NCBI RefSeq assembly: GCF_030689305.1
Contig: NZ_JAUYVM010000003.1
Coordinates: 62,001 to 126,000, forward strand
DNA length: 64,000 nucleotides
Source: Vibrio penaeicida
GTDB taxonomy: Bacteria > Pseudomonadota > Gammaproteobacteria > Enterobacterales > Vibrionaceae
Reading direction: 5' to 3'
Below, one piece after another: positions 8,593 to 17,157 of the stretch. A model generated the notes under the pieces. That model saw nothing but the letters and a program-made list of their open reading frames with translations. It was not told where the DNA came from and searched no databases. Within the stretch, counting starts at the first letter, position 1. Each line of letters begins with the position of its first letter. A program made the position numbers and the translations under genes.

Positions 8593-8933
8593 CTTGATAT
8601 GGTCTTTATATACATTGCAAGGTGAGTATATAGAATGTGAATTGTATCGCAAGAGTGAGAAAGGAAAAAAAATTCTTATTGTAAATAGTCACACCCTTAC
8701 GCGTTCTTACATATGAGATGTATAAAATACATTCACATGCATTTCATCCTGTAAATAAATTGTTAACCTCTTAATTACAGTGTTTTGTGCCAAACCATCT
8801 TGAATTTTTTTCATGTATACAATTGATAGAAACGTAATACAAATTTTTACAAAAGTATCAGTATCGAGAGGGAATCATAGACCAAATGGGTAGCGGCGAC
8901 TTTAATGTAAGAAGTATTTGATTGCGCCAGTCT
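8593..8933. other. Intergenic region upstream of the two-component system
   Basis: About 340 AT-rich bases that must contain the promoter of the response regulator. No gene, strong hairpin or known box recognised. Confidence 0.4.
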
Positions 8934-9179
8934 TTATTCCACGGAAGCTTTGGACGATCGAGACCATTTGATGATGGCTCGTAAATTCATTGAAAAGAAA
9001 ATGATGTTGGCAATGATCATGGCTAGGCTGTCAGTGAGGTAACCAACCACTACCCAGCTACTGTTACCGCACATCATTAGCATGAAGCCTATTCTGTTTT
9101 TATTGCCAATCTGCCAAATGGCCAAAAAAGTTAGCACCATCGCGAGCCAGTCTATTCCATAGCATTGCGAGTAATCCAT
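8934..9179 (-). CDS. Small integral membrane protein, PnuC/SemiSWEET-like
   Basis: About 81 residues with three hydrophobic helices separated by short loops (IDWLAMVLTFLAIWQIG, RIGFMLMMCGNSSWVVVGYL, LAMIIANIIFFSMNLRAI). The composition and Trp/Asn pattern recall short PnuC-type or SemiSWEET-type half-transporters that work as oligomers. ATG at 9179 has a GGAAAA site eight bases upstream. The longer start at 9200 lacks one. It stands alone, and its substrate is not inferable. Confidence 0.55.
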   Translation of the reverse strand: MDYSQCYGIDWLAMVLTFLAIWQIGNKNRIGFMLMMCGNSSWVVVGYLTDSLAMIIANIIFFSMNLRAIIKWSRSSKASVE

Positions 9180-9328
9180 CAATGTTCTTTTCCAACGCAT
9201 TAAGCAGGTAAGTTCATAGTGAACAGATTACAGAAAGATTGGTTAGGCACAATAGAAATCAAAGTAAGATATTGGGTAATAGAGGAAAAGCCGCATGGCG
9301 CAGCGACGGATTTTCCTTCTAGTTACTA

Positions 9329-10693
9329 TTATGTTGCTGGCAAAGGCTCAGGATGTTGGGCCTCTTCTTTCAGGTTTTTAAGGCTCTTAATTAACATAGG
9401 CAACACGATAACCGTAAGAGCAATGTTCGAAGCAGGCACTGAAAGCCAAATGCCATCTACACCAAGATATTTAGGTAAAATCCATAAAAAGGGCAGTTGG
9501 ATAAACATATTCCCAGCTGAGACAAACAGGGCTTTGCCCCCAAGACCTATTGCCATAAAGTAAACAGAAGCAGCAAATAAGAAACCATCTAAGTAAATGC
9601 CTAGCAAGTGAAGTTTAACGCCTTGCGCTGTTACATCAGTTAATGCCACATCACCCGTGGTAAATAAAGAAATAGCCGCTAATGGGTATACATTCACCAG
9701 CAGCACCACAACAATACCTAACCCTACGGATACTGCCAAAGCCAGCTTGACTGTCTTAATGATATTGTCGTACTGCTTAGCACCAAAATAGTAACTCACA
9801 GGTGGCTGCATTCCATTGGCTATCCCTTCCGTGAAGTAGTAATACAAACTGGCTATGTAACCAACGATGGCAAAGGCCGCGACGTGAGTTGCATCGCCAT
9901 ACATCATAAATAGCTTATTGTGCAGTGCTAATACAAAGCCGAAGTATATGAACATAACTAAGCTAGATGAGCCCAATTCAAAGATTCGCTTAGCAATTTT
10001 GAATGAGAATTTTCCTTGGTTCAAAGAAGCTTCGGAATGCTTGCTGATAAAATACCAAAGGGCTAAAAGGCACGTTGCTAGTTGTGCTATTAACGTAGCG
10101 ATGGCTGCCCCTTTTAATCCCATATTGAGGTGCGCCAAAAACACATAGTCCAGTAAAATATTGGCTAACGCTCCAACGACAATAAAGGCTGTCGCTAGAT
10201 TAGGGCTATTATCGTTTCTAACTAACATCGGAAGTGCGGCAGCGCCAATAGTCAACACCGTTCCCATGGTTAATATGTCAATGTAATCTTCTGCGAATGC
10301 TCTTGGTGTATTTGAAGCACCTTGTATGGACAATATTGAGTCGCTCGAAATCACCAGGAATATTGCCCCTACAATCCCTGTAATGAGAACAAGAAAGATG
10401 GATGTGAATAATGAATGGTTAACTGACAGAGTGTTTCCCTCTCCACGCTTGATGGATATAACACTGCCGCCACCCATGCCAATTAATAACCCAATCCCAA
10501 TAACAACGGCTAGAACAGGGAATGCCATATTGATCCCCGCAAGCCCTTCTCCTCCAACGTAATGACCGACAAAAATCCCGTCAATGACTTGATAAAGACC
10601 ACTCACTACCATAGCAACGATAGACGGAATGGCGTAACGCCAAAACGTACTCATTACCGAGTCATTTTTTTGAGTGTAGAGGTTATTGGACAT
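9329..10693 (-). CDS. MATE-family multidrug/Na+ efflux pump
   Basis: A 454-residue, twelve-helix protein of the MATE/MOP superfamily. The first half contains QVIDGIFVGHYVGGEGLAGI and the second half the matching GIANGMQPPVSYYFGAKQ, the pseudo-symmetric signature of this family (DinF/NorM-like). It would export cationic compounds using an ion gradient. It is transcribed away from the LysR gene at 10823, and the gap carries two palindromes, the usual layout for a pump controlled by its neighbour. Confidence 0.88.
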   Translation of the reverse strand: MSNNLYTQKNDSVMSTFWRYAIPSIVAMVVSGLYQVIDGIFVGHYVGGEGLAGINMAFPVLAVVIGIGLLIGMGGGSVISIKRGEGNTLSVNHSLFTSIFLVLITGIVGAIFLVISSDSILSIQGASNTPRAFAEDYIDILTMGTVLTIGAAALPMLVRNDNSPNLATAFIVVGALANILLDYVFLAHLNMGLKGAAIATLIAQLATCLLALWYFISKHSEASLNQGKFSFKIAKRIFELGSSSLVMFIYFGFVLALHNKLFMMYGDATHVAAFAIVGYIASLYYYFTEGIANGMQPPVSYYFGAKQYDNIIKTVKLALAVSVGLGIVVVLLVNVYPLAAISLFTTGDVALTDVTAQGVKLHLLGIYLDGFLFAASVYFMAIGLGGKALFVSAGNMFIQLPFLWILPKYLGVDGIWLSVPASNIALTVIVLPMLIKSLKNLKEEAQHPEPLPAT

Positions 10694-10747
10694 AAAACTA
10701 TTACCTGAATACCTTGAGGAAATTTGACACGATTATATTTCTAATGT

Positions 10748-10784
10748 GGATAGATAAAAGTTACTATCTATCCGAATTTCGGAT
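10748..10784. promoter_or_regulatory. Two palindromes in the MATE/LysR divergon
   Basis: GGATAGATA - 8 bp - TATCTATCC (10748-10773) is a perfect 9-bp inverted repeat. It overlaps ATCCGAA-T-TTCGGAT (10770-10784). Position and symmetry fit LysR-type operator sites. Confidence 0.6.
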
Positions 10785-10822
10785 GGATTGAGTGATCTCA
10801 AAATGAATGGTGTAGTAGCAAA

Positions 10823-11707
10823 ATGAACTGGACTCTTGATCAAATAGAAGCGTTTGTTATGGCGGCTCGCAGTGGTTCTTTTTCAGCGGCGGCTCGAAAG
10901 ATGGGAAAGGCACAGTCTCGGGTGAGCAGTGCCGTCTCAAATCTAGAGGCGGATCTGGGTTTTGAGCTGTTTGATCGTTCCGCTCGCTTTCCTGTTTTAA
11001 CCGATTTGGGTAAGCAAATGTTGATCGACGCTGAAGCGCTTTTACAGCAAAGCCAAAAGCTGAATAGCCGAGCGATGACGGCTTCCTCTGGCGAGCCTAT
11101 CACGATAAAGATCACTGTGGATGAAGCGATTCCTCTTGATACCGCTCATTCTATATTCACTAACTTAGGGGATCGATTTCCGAACCTTCGTCTAACGATA
11201 ACCCACGGTTCGCGCGACGACATCTCTGCTGTGATTGCAGAAAAGAAAGCCGATATCGGGCTTATGTTTCGCCAAAGTGATTTACCAGCAGAGGTGGACT
11301 TTCAATCCATTGGGTATTTTGAAAAGGTGCTGATTATTGGCGAAGATCATCCGTTAGCGGGTGAAAAAGAAGTCTCGTTATCGGATTTGTATGCAGACAG
11401 GCAATTCGTTATTTGCGACCGCTCCGGAGAGGGAGGCGATAAGGCACTAACACCGAACCATTGGCACATTGATAGTTACTATTTAATTTGCGATTTGGTG
11501 GCGCGTAACCAAGGTTGGGCTATTGTTCCTCAGCACATTGCTGACTCAGATTGGTTTTTAGGACAGGTCAAAACCATGGCATGTAAAGATTCTTTTGCAG
11601 ACATGATGGTAGAAGTTGGGCTAGTAAAGCGCATTGATAGCCAAACGAGCGAAGTAAAAAGCTGGTTGATTAAAGAACTGAAAGAGATGATGGCGAATCG
11701 CGCTTAA
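10823..11707 (+). CDS. LysR-family regulator next to MATE pump
   Basis: A 294-residue LTTR. The N-terminal helix-turn-helix (QIEAFVMAARSGSFSAAARKMGKAQSRVSSAVSNLE) is followed by a periplasmic-binding-protein-like effector domain. The effector domain is short and diverged (FADMMVEVGLVKRIDS near the C-terminus). Its probable targets are its own gene and the divergent pump at 9329-10693. The inducer is unknown. Confidence 0.87.
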   Translation: MNWTLDQIEAFVMAARSGSFSAAARKMGKAQSRVSSAVSNLEADLGFELFDRSARFPVLTDLGKQMLIDAEALLQQSQKLNSRAMTASSGEPITIKITVDEAIPLDTAHSIFTNLGDRFPNLRLTITHGSRDDISAVIAEKKADIGLMFRQSDLPAEVDFQSIGYFEKVLIIGEDHPLAGEKEVSLSDLYADRQFVICDRSGEGGDKALTPNHWHIDSYYLICDLVARNQGWAIVPQHIADSDWFLGQVKTMACKDSFADMMVEVGLVKRIDSQTSEVKSWLIKELKEMMANRA

Positions 11708-11726
11708 CCAGTGCTGTCTTTTTCAT

Positions 11727-11762
11727 AAAAAATGCCCTACAAGCGGGAAACTATGCAGGGCA
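11727..11762 (-). terminator. Terminator of the porin gene
   Basis: Read on the minus strand, TGCCCTGCA pairs with TGTAGGGCA (plus coordinates 11754-11762 and 11733-11741; nine pairs with one G-U) and is followed by six Ts. It lies between the convergent LysR and porin genes. Confidence 0.8.
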
Positions 11763-11780
11763 CAAAGGCAGCTATAGAAA

Positions 11781-13208
11781 TTATTTCAGGTTCACACTGT
11801 ACGAGATAAGCAGCTTCACGTCTGTGCGGTCATTGTTTTTCGGACCACGAGAAATGGAATCACCATGATCGTAGTAACCGTGGAACATACGAACGTTCAA
11901 GCCTTTAAGCCCACCTTCCAAGAATTTGTAGCCAACATTCCAGTCCAGTGATTTCATTGTCGCGTCGTATTCTTTCTTAGCGAAATCAGACATGACATTC
12001 GTCCCGTAGTTAGCGCCTACACCAGCGGTTAAGCCTGCAACACCAAAATCGGCAAAGTTGTAGTTCACAGCAAGCTTCGCGGCTTTCGTACCATCAACGT
12101 TATAGTCCTCTAGCTGAGAGGTGGTTTGTTGGAAATTGCGGTTGTCGGAGTTTGCCCAAGGCGTAAGGCGGAAGTTATAACCAACTTCTTGACCTTTAGT
12201 ATCCGTTGCACTCAAGCCTGCGATCCAGGTGAAGTTACCGCTTTTGATGTTAGCGCCAACACCGACATAGCTTTGTGCTTCCTGATCTTTAAGACCTGTC
12301 AGCTCGGATTCTGCGCGGATACTGCCGTGGTAAAAACCCGTCAGGTTGACTTTTGCATCGCCCATGTCGAAGCCGTATTTACCCAAAACTTGCCAGTTAG
12401 TACGGTAGTCTTTACCTTCACCGTAGCCTAAATCAATCTGACCATCATCAAACTTATAGATACCACCGACGGTGTGAATGTAGTCGATGATCTTGCCTTG
12501 TTTGCCACCAGGGTGTTGGTTTTGGTGCCAAGTTGTCGTCATATCGTGGAAGTTTTTACGCCAGTCATTTTTGAACTTGTCCGCGATGGCGTAACCGACA
12601 ACGAAATCACCAAAGTGCGCTTTGGCTTCTAGACCGCGGTAAGAATGTGGGTTTAATCCCCAGCTCGAACGGATCGTACCGATATTGATTCGGGTATAAC
12701 CACCGCGAAGCGCAAGACCTGTATCGTCGTCGCCAAATTTGGCTTTAAGCGACGCTACTGGAACTGCCACATAAGATTTTTCGCACGCTTTGCCATCGTA
12801 AGATGGGTTGTTTTCACAGGTGTGATCGTAGTAAAGAATTTCGGATTGACCCGTAGTGTCGCCTAACTGCAAGTTGGTGTTCGCCCAAATATCGATGCCA
12901 ACCGTATCTTTGAAATACCCAGAACGGTAATCCCAAGCCAGTTGCAGGGTTTGATTTTCAATATTCGGTACGTACTCACCGTTGTCGTCTTTTTGCTGAC
13001 GATCTCGGATGTATAAGAAAGAGTGCAGCTTGGATGAAGAGTCTTCATAAAAGGCTTGTTTTGCTTCATCGGCAAGGTTCAGTGCCGCAGCGCTTTGGTT
13101 GAGTACATCATTTGGATCATTGTCATTTGCGTGTACAGGAAGTGCCGCCATTGCAACCAAAATGGAGGTACTGAGTAGGGAAAGTGGAGCTTTATTTATC
13201 GTGTTCAT
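11781..13208 (-). CDS. OprD-family outer-membrane porin
   Basis: About 475 residues with a Sec signal peptide ending near PVHA and then alternating beta-strand character throughout (YRSGYFKDTVGIDIWANTNL, GLALRGGYTRI, LNVRMFHGYYDHGD). Size and motifs fit the OprD family of substrate-specific porins, which admit amino acids, small peptides or aromatic acids. Two Met codons precede 13208 in frame. I prefer the third (MNTINKAPLS), which starts a normal signal peptide. It may serve the zwitterion cluster that follows, but a 470-bp gap and opposite strand separate it from the first gene there. Confidence 0.72.
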   Translation of the reverse strand: MNTINKAPLSLLSTSILVAMAALPVHANDNDPNDVLNQSAAALNLADEAKQAFYEDSSSKLHSFLYIRDRQQKDDNGEYVPNIENQTLQLAWDYRSGYFKDTVGIDIWANTNLQLGDTTGQSEILYYDHTCENNPSYDGKACEKSYVAVPVASLKAKFGDDDTGLALRGGYTRINIGTIRSSWGLNPHSYRGLEAKAHFGDFVVGYAIADKFKNDWRKNFHDMTTTWHQNQHPGGKQGKIIDYIHTVGGIYKFDDGQIDLGYGEGKDYRTNWQVLGKYGFDMGDAKVNLTGFYHGSIRAESELTGLKDQEAQSYVGVGANIKSGNFTWIAGLSATDTKGQEVGYNFRLTPWANSDNRNFQQTTSQLEDYNVDGTKAAKLAVNYNFADFGVAGLTAGVGANYGTNVMSDFAKKEYDATMKSLDWNVGYKFLEGGLKGLNVRMFHGYYDHGDSISRGPKNNDRTDVKLLISYSVNLK

Positions 13209-13680
13209 AACCATATCCATCAGTTATTGATTAGTCTGTGAATAATCACATAAATAATGTTATAAAAACGATGGTTTTTTAAAATAGAAACGATGTTTTA
13301 ATTATATAAAGTAAGGCTTGGATCATAGTTAAGTACTGAGATTAGAAGCCGATCACAATCTGAATGTGGCGAGGGCAAAGGAAAGATATAAACACTTAAG
13401 CATTTGATTGGTAAGTCGAATATGGGGTTTTCATACGAAGTGCAATGTGGCTTTGCTTGCGTGACATCACTTTTTTCTCAAAGTGGCATTGAACGTTTTT
13501 CTGTGACATCTATCAATAAAGGTCGCCAATTTACTCGAAAATCTCCAGTTAAGCAGTAGCAATGTAGAGAAAGTAATTTCGTGCTTAGGCTTATTTTTAA
13601 TCAATTCCCTCTTCTAAGAATTGAGTGTAAGTTACTAGGTCAACAGACCCTATTATATTAATAAAAACTGACTGACTAGA
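13209..13680. other. Divergent intergenic region, porin/RarD-like gene
   Basis: About 470 bp, AT-rich, with no gene seen. It contains promoters for both flanking genes and one 18-bp CTAGGTCAACAGACCCTA repeat (13635-13652) close to the start of the EamA gene. Confidence 0.5.
13635..13652. repeat. 18-bp repeat CTAGGTCAACAGACCCTA, copy A
   Basis: Identical to copies at 14595-14612 and 17140-17157. It is an imperfect palindrome (AGGTC-AACA-GACCCT). This copy lies 29 bp upstream of the EamA transporter start. Confidence 0.8.
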
Positions 13681-14598
13681 ATGAACCAAGTGAAAAATAC
13701 TTCGACCGATGAATCCCGTGGAATAATGGCATCTATTATGGCTTCCATTGGGTTTGCCATGATGCCCGCCTATGTGACTTTTCAGCCAGAGATTACTGGC
13801 ATTCCGACCGATTTTGGTATGGGGAATTGGTTGGCTGGTCAGCGAATATTATGGGGTTCGATACTCTTATTATTTGGTCTTGCCCTATTTGGACGATTAC
13901 CCACGTTTTGGTCTTTCTTTTTCCAGTGGCGACTGTGGCCGAGATACATGTTATCCGCGATTCTTATTGCCCCTCAGCTTTGGGTATTTGTTTGGGCACC
14001 TCTTCAAGGAGAAACACTTTCTGTTGCGCTTGGCTATTTTTGCTTGCCCCTAACGTTAGCCGCAGTTGCACATTTTGTTTATAAGGAAAGCATTACTCGG
14101 AAACAGTTGATCGCATGCGCTTTCGCCGCCTGTGGAGTAGCTTACGCTTACGCGATGGCCGACGGAGTTTCTTGGATAGTATTTTTGATTTGCTTTGGTT
14201 ATCCCATGTATTTTATATTTCGCCGTAAATATAAAATCAGCAGCGACATGTCTTTCAGTTTAGAGAATGTTTTTCTATTGCCGTTTGCCATTATTGGTAT
14301 GGCTCTGACTTACCGAATTGAGTCTTGGGGATCCATTGCACCAAGCGCATGGCTGTATTATCTCGGTTTGGCCTTTACGGGGATTATCCCAATTATTCTC
14401 TTTTTCTATGCGTCGCAGTTATTGCCAATGACACTATTTGGACTACTGGGTTATTTGGAGCCTGTGCTGGTTTTTTGTGTTGCGTTGGTACTAGGGGAGC
14501 GTATTGCGTTGATCCAGTGGCCAACCTATCTTGCGATTATGGTAGCGTTGGCCATTGTTGCGTTAGAACAGTTGAAATTACGACGATCGTTAGGCTAG
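13681..14598 (+). CDS. EamA/RarD-type drug/metabolite transporter
   Basis: A 305-residue inner-membrane protein with about ten hydrophobic helices, arranged as two EamA repeats. Similarity to RarD is suggested by the overall length and by segments such as LGYFCLPL, GLLGYLEPVLVF and GERI. RarD-type proteins are poorly characterised exporters. The stop codon lies inside an 18-bp repeat. The gene faces the DUF3726/BCCT operon convergently, so it may export a product or an excess intermediate of that pathway. Confidence 0.75.
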   Translation: MNQVKNTSTDESRGIMASIMASIGFAMMPAYVTFQPEITGIPTDFGMGNWLAGQRILWGSILLLFGLALFGRLPTFWSFFFQWRLWPRYMLSAILIAPQLWVFVWAPLQGETLSVALGYFCLPLTLAAVAHFVYKESITRKQLIACAFAACGVAYAYAMADGVSWIVFLICFGYPMYFIFRRKYKISSDMSFSLENVFLLPFAIIGMALTYRIESWGSIAPSAWLYYLGLAFTGIIPIILFFYASQLLPMTLFGLLGYLEPVLVFCVALVLGERIALIQWPTYLAIMVALAIVALEQLKLRRSLG

Positions 14599-14612
14599 GT
14601 CAACAGACCCTA
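14595..14612. repeat. 18-bp repeat CTAGGTCAACAGACCCTA, copy B
   Basis: Supplies the TAG stop of the EamA gene (14596-14598) and lies between two convergent genes. Confidence 0.8.
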
Positions 14613-14623
14613 ATACGCCTATA

Positions 14624-15349
14624 TTATTCGCCTGCTCCAAGCCTTGATTGTTCACTATTTTCAACCAGAATTTCTGTCGCCGTTTCTTTTAGCGTTTGCC
14701 ATTCTTGTTCATCCACTTCAATACCTTTTTCCCACGATGCTTTCTGGGTGCGAGAAAGTTGCTTTGCCGAAATGTGGATATTGTAACCGTCGGCAACTTC
14801 CGAAAAATCAAAGTCATCAATCGAAAGAACAATAGTCATATCGTGAATGATCAACGATTCTGGCGATGCCTGCTCTGAAAAGAAGAGCTCGGGTGATATG
14901 CGCCCTTTGTTTAGCACCAGCAGTACTTTCTTAGGATCAGACCCGTTTTCCCAATAGGCTTTACAGGCAATGCCTTTAGACGACAGTTTGGCTAATTCAC
15001 TGTAGGCGAGCCAGCGGTTATGGCACCGTGTTAACTTCAGTGTAATTTGACGGTGATTGACCATTTTCTCTAGTGCGAAATCCAATACAACGGGTAAATG
15101 ACACGCAAGGCTTGAGCCGTGAAGATCGATTTCAAGGCTACTATTACCAAGTTCGTAAACATCCACGGGGCAATCTTCTTCCTTGCTCATGAATCGGCTG
15201 CCATTGTTGAAATGTTTGACACCATTAAGCCCAACCATTTGCAAATCTGCGACCATATTCGCAATGATATCGGCTTCACCACAATTTCTACGCATTCCCA
15301 AAAATGCTTTGGTGACGGTCGCCACCAATTCGTTATGAGAGACTATCAT
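14624..15349 (-). CDS. DUF3726-like protein
   Basis: About 241 residues, soluble. The N-terminus (MIVSHNELVATVTKAFLG, then a Gly-rich turn and VADLQMVGLNG) follows the pattern I remember for DUF3726: SxNEI, KAxxG, GLxG. The function of that family is unknown. I place the start at 15349 because its ATG overlaps the TGA stop of the upstream gene (ATGA), which implies translational coupling. The open frame continues to 15403. With the 566-residue protein it forms a tight pair downstream of the BCCT transporter region. Confidence 0.65.
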   Translation of the reverse strand: MIVSHNELVATVTKAFLGMRRNCGEADIIANMVADLQMVGLNGVKHFNNGSRFMSKEEDCPVDVYELGNSSLEIDLHGSSLACHLPVVLDFALEKMVNHRQITLKLTRCHNRWLAYSELAKLSSKGIACKAYWENGSDPKKVLLVLNKGRISPELFFSEQASPESLIIHDMTIVLSIDDFDFSEVADGYNIHISAKQLSRTQKASWEKGIEVDEQEWQTLKETATEILVENSEQSRLGAGE

Positions 15350-17046
15350 GGCGCTTTGCCTCCGGTGTATTCGGTTGATGACGGTAACGTAGGAAAGATC
15401 CATTCGTCTTCATTGATCTCATCAAGAAGCGGCGCGCCTTGAAAGAACGTCACTCTTACCCAGCGATCTGATCTGGGGTCAAACTTAGTCGCACCGAACA
15501 TCGCCAATTTGCATCTTAACAAGTGCATAGGCAAAGCATCTTTGTGCAACACATTCATTTGGATGTCGCCCATCACTTTGTTCCCTAATGTCCATGCTCT
15601 ACGAGCAATGGCACGGTGTTTTGGGTGCTTCAGTGAAAATTCCGCCATAGATATACTTGGATTTTCGGCGATGAGGGAATGATAAAGTTTGTTCACCTGA
15701 CGCCCGATATCCAGTGGCAGTTCCTTCTCTTCACCGGGTTCTTGATCTCGCACACCGAGTCTTGGTTCTTCTTTGTCTTGTGAGCGATACCAAAACCAAT
15801 AGCGGTTGTCGTGCTGAGAGTAATCGGTGTCAATTGCCCAGCGATAGCGTGTTTCGAGCAAATCAATAAACTGCTGAACGGTTCTATGACCTTCTAGGTG
15901 CAATGATTCATCGCAATTCATTCTGTCTTGGTATTTGTCTACTTTTTCAGGGTACAGCTCCATTAAGCAGCTTGTTATTGATTCCTGCGTTTCTAAACTG
16001 AAATGAGTACACTGTTCTAGCCATTCTCCCCAGCTTTGATGAGCGTCCGAAATGGTATCCATCTCTCTTACAACGCGTTGAAGCTCTTGAACGGCTGCGG
16101 CGTTAAGCTGCTTTTGTGGCTGGTCTATGGTGACCACTTGATCTAAGTGGCGAATGGCTTTATTTAACAAAGTTACGAGCCTTGAGCGACTTTGATCATC
16201 AGGCGACTGACACAAAACTTCTGCCAATGCCGACTCGCGCGCGGTTAACCATTGGTCGACAATACAAGGGTGATTGATGAGGTACGGAGCCATGCCGAGC
16301 CCCGTCGCATTGCCTACACCAAGGTAGCGTTGAAGTGAGCGATCAAGTTCGACAAAACGATCCCCACCTTGCAGTTTAGCGAGGTAATGAACCCAGTCTA
16401 GGCTGAATTCACGCAGCAGGTAAACCGCACACATTTGAGCACTGAAAGACTGTTTAAAGTCTGGGTTATTTTCCAGCAGCTTAAAATCGGCAATACCAAA
16501 TTTGCCATTGCCATACACTGCAGTGGTTCGCAATATGTAGCCGACCTTGGCTAACTCATTCGCTTTAGGTTGGATGCCATTAGCTAAACTTGACACAATG
16601 TGCTCGAATACTCGCACGCTTTTGTTCGCACGAGCCAACACCAACACATTGTTGGGGTTGCGACCAGCTTCTTGCAATGGCACGTTTTCACGAAGCCTGT
16701 TTAAGAGCACTTGAGATACTTCGCCTTTAACCAGTGCAAATGTGACGTCCCACTTCTCTGCGATCACTCTGTCGTTACGTTCATCGTCTTCAATTTCAGT
16801 GCAGAACACCACCAGATGGTAGATGTTTTCCGGTGTTTTTAATTGATAAACGACATGACCAAAGCCCTGTGGACACAGCTCCCACTGGTGGTTTGTTACG
16901 CTCCATCTCTGATTGGCCATTTTTCGGATCAAGGTTCTAACAAAACTGATCCGGGTTTGGTGCATAGCGCCTAAGCGTTCAGGTGCCATTACGACATCGG
17001 CATTGCGATACTGGGCGTTAAAATGAGTTGAACGATGTGCATCCAT
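15346..17046 (-). CDS. 566-residue conserved-looking protein of unknown function
   Basis: I do not recognise the family. There is no signal peptide or membrane helix, so it is probably cytoplasmic. A mixed N-terminal half contains WELCPQGFGHVVYQL, LVLARANKS and a striking GVGNATGLGMAPYLINHP near residue 245. The C-terminal half is helical and rich in charged and aromatic residues (RYRWAIDTDYSQHDNRYWFWYRSQ). It is coupled to the DUF3726-like gene by an ATGA overlap and lies 108 bp downstream of the BCCT gene on the same strand. The gene order suggests an enzyme or assembly factor of the same pathway. Nothing in the sequence fixes the reaction. Confidence 0.7.
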   Translation of the reverse strand: MDAHRSTHFNAQYRNADVVMAPERLGAMHQTRISFVRTLIRKMANQRWSVTNHQWELCPQGFGHVVYQLKTPENIYHLVVFCTEIEDDERNDRVIAEKWDVTFALVKGEVSQVLLNRLRENVPLQEAGRNPNNVLVLARANKSVRVFEHIVSSLANGIQPKANELAKVGYILRTTAVYGNGKFGIADFKLLENNPDFKQSFSAQMCAVYLLREFSLDWVHYLAKLQGGDRFVELDRSLQRYLGVGNATGLGMAPYLINHPCIVDQWLTARESALAEVLCQSPDDQSRSRLVTLLNKAIRHLDQVVTIDQPQKQLNAAAVQELQRVVREMDTISDAHQSWGEWLEQCTHFSLETQESITSCLMELYPEKVDKYQDRMNCDESLHLEGHRTVQQFIDLLETRYRWAIDTDYSQHDNRYWFWYRSQDKEEPRLGVRDQEPGEEKELPLDIGRQVNKLYHSLIAENPSISMAEFSLKHPKHRAIARRAWTLGNKVMGDIQMNVLHKDALPMHLLRCKLAMFGATKFDPRSDRWVRVTFFQGAPLLDEINEDEWIFPTLPSSTEYTGGKAP

Positions 17047-17139
17047 TTTTGCTCACCACTATGTTGTTATAAGTCAAAATTTTTATAAGACAAATGGTTA
17101 TAGGAAATAGGGAGGGCAAACACCCACCCGATTATTGGA

Positions 17140-17157
17140 CTAGGTCAACAGACCCTA
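17140..17157. repeat. 18-bp repeat CTAGGTCAACAGACCCTA, copy C
   Basis: Overlaps the minus-strand TAG stop of the BCCT gene (17155-17157). Third identical copy within 3.5 kb. Confidence 0.8.

Noticed and set aside
11781..13208. Porin as chitoporin ChiP
   Set aside because: Length of about 475 residues and strand pattern fit OprD better, and no chitin genes are nearby.
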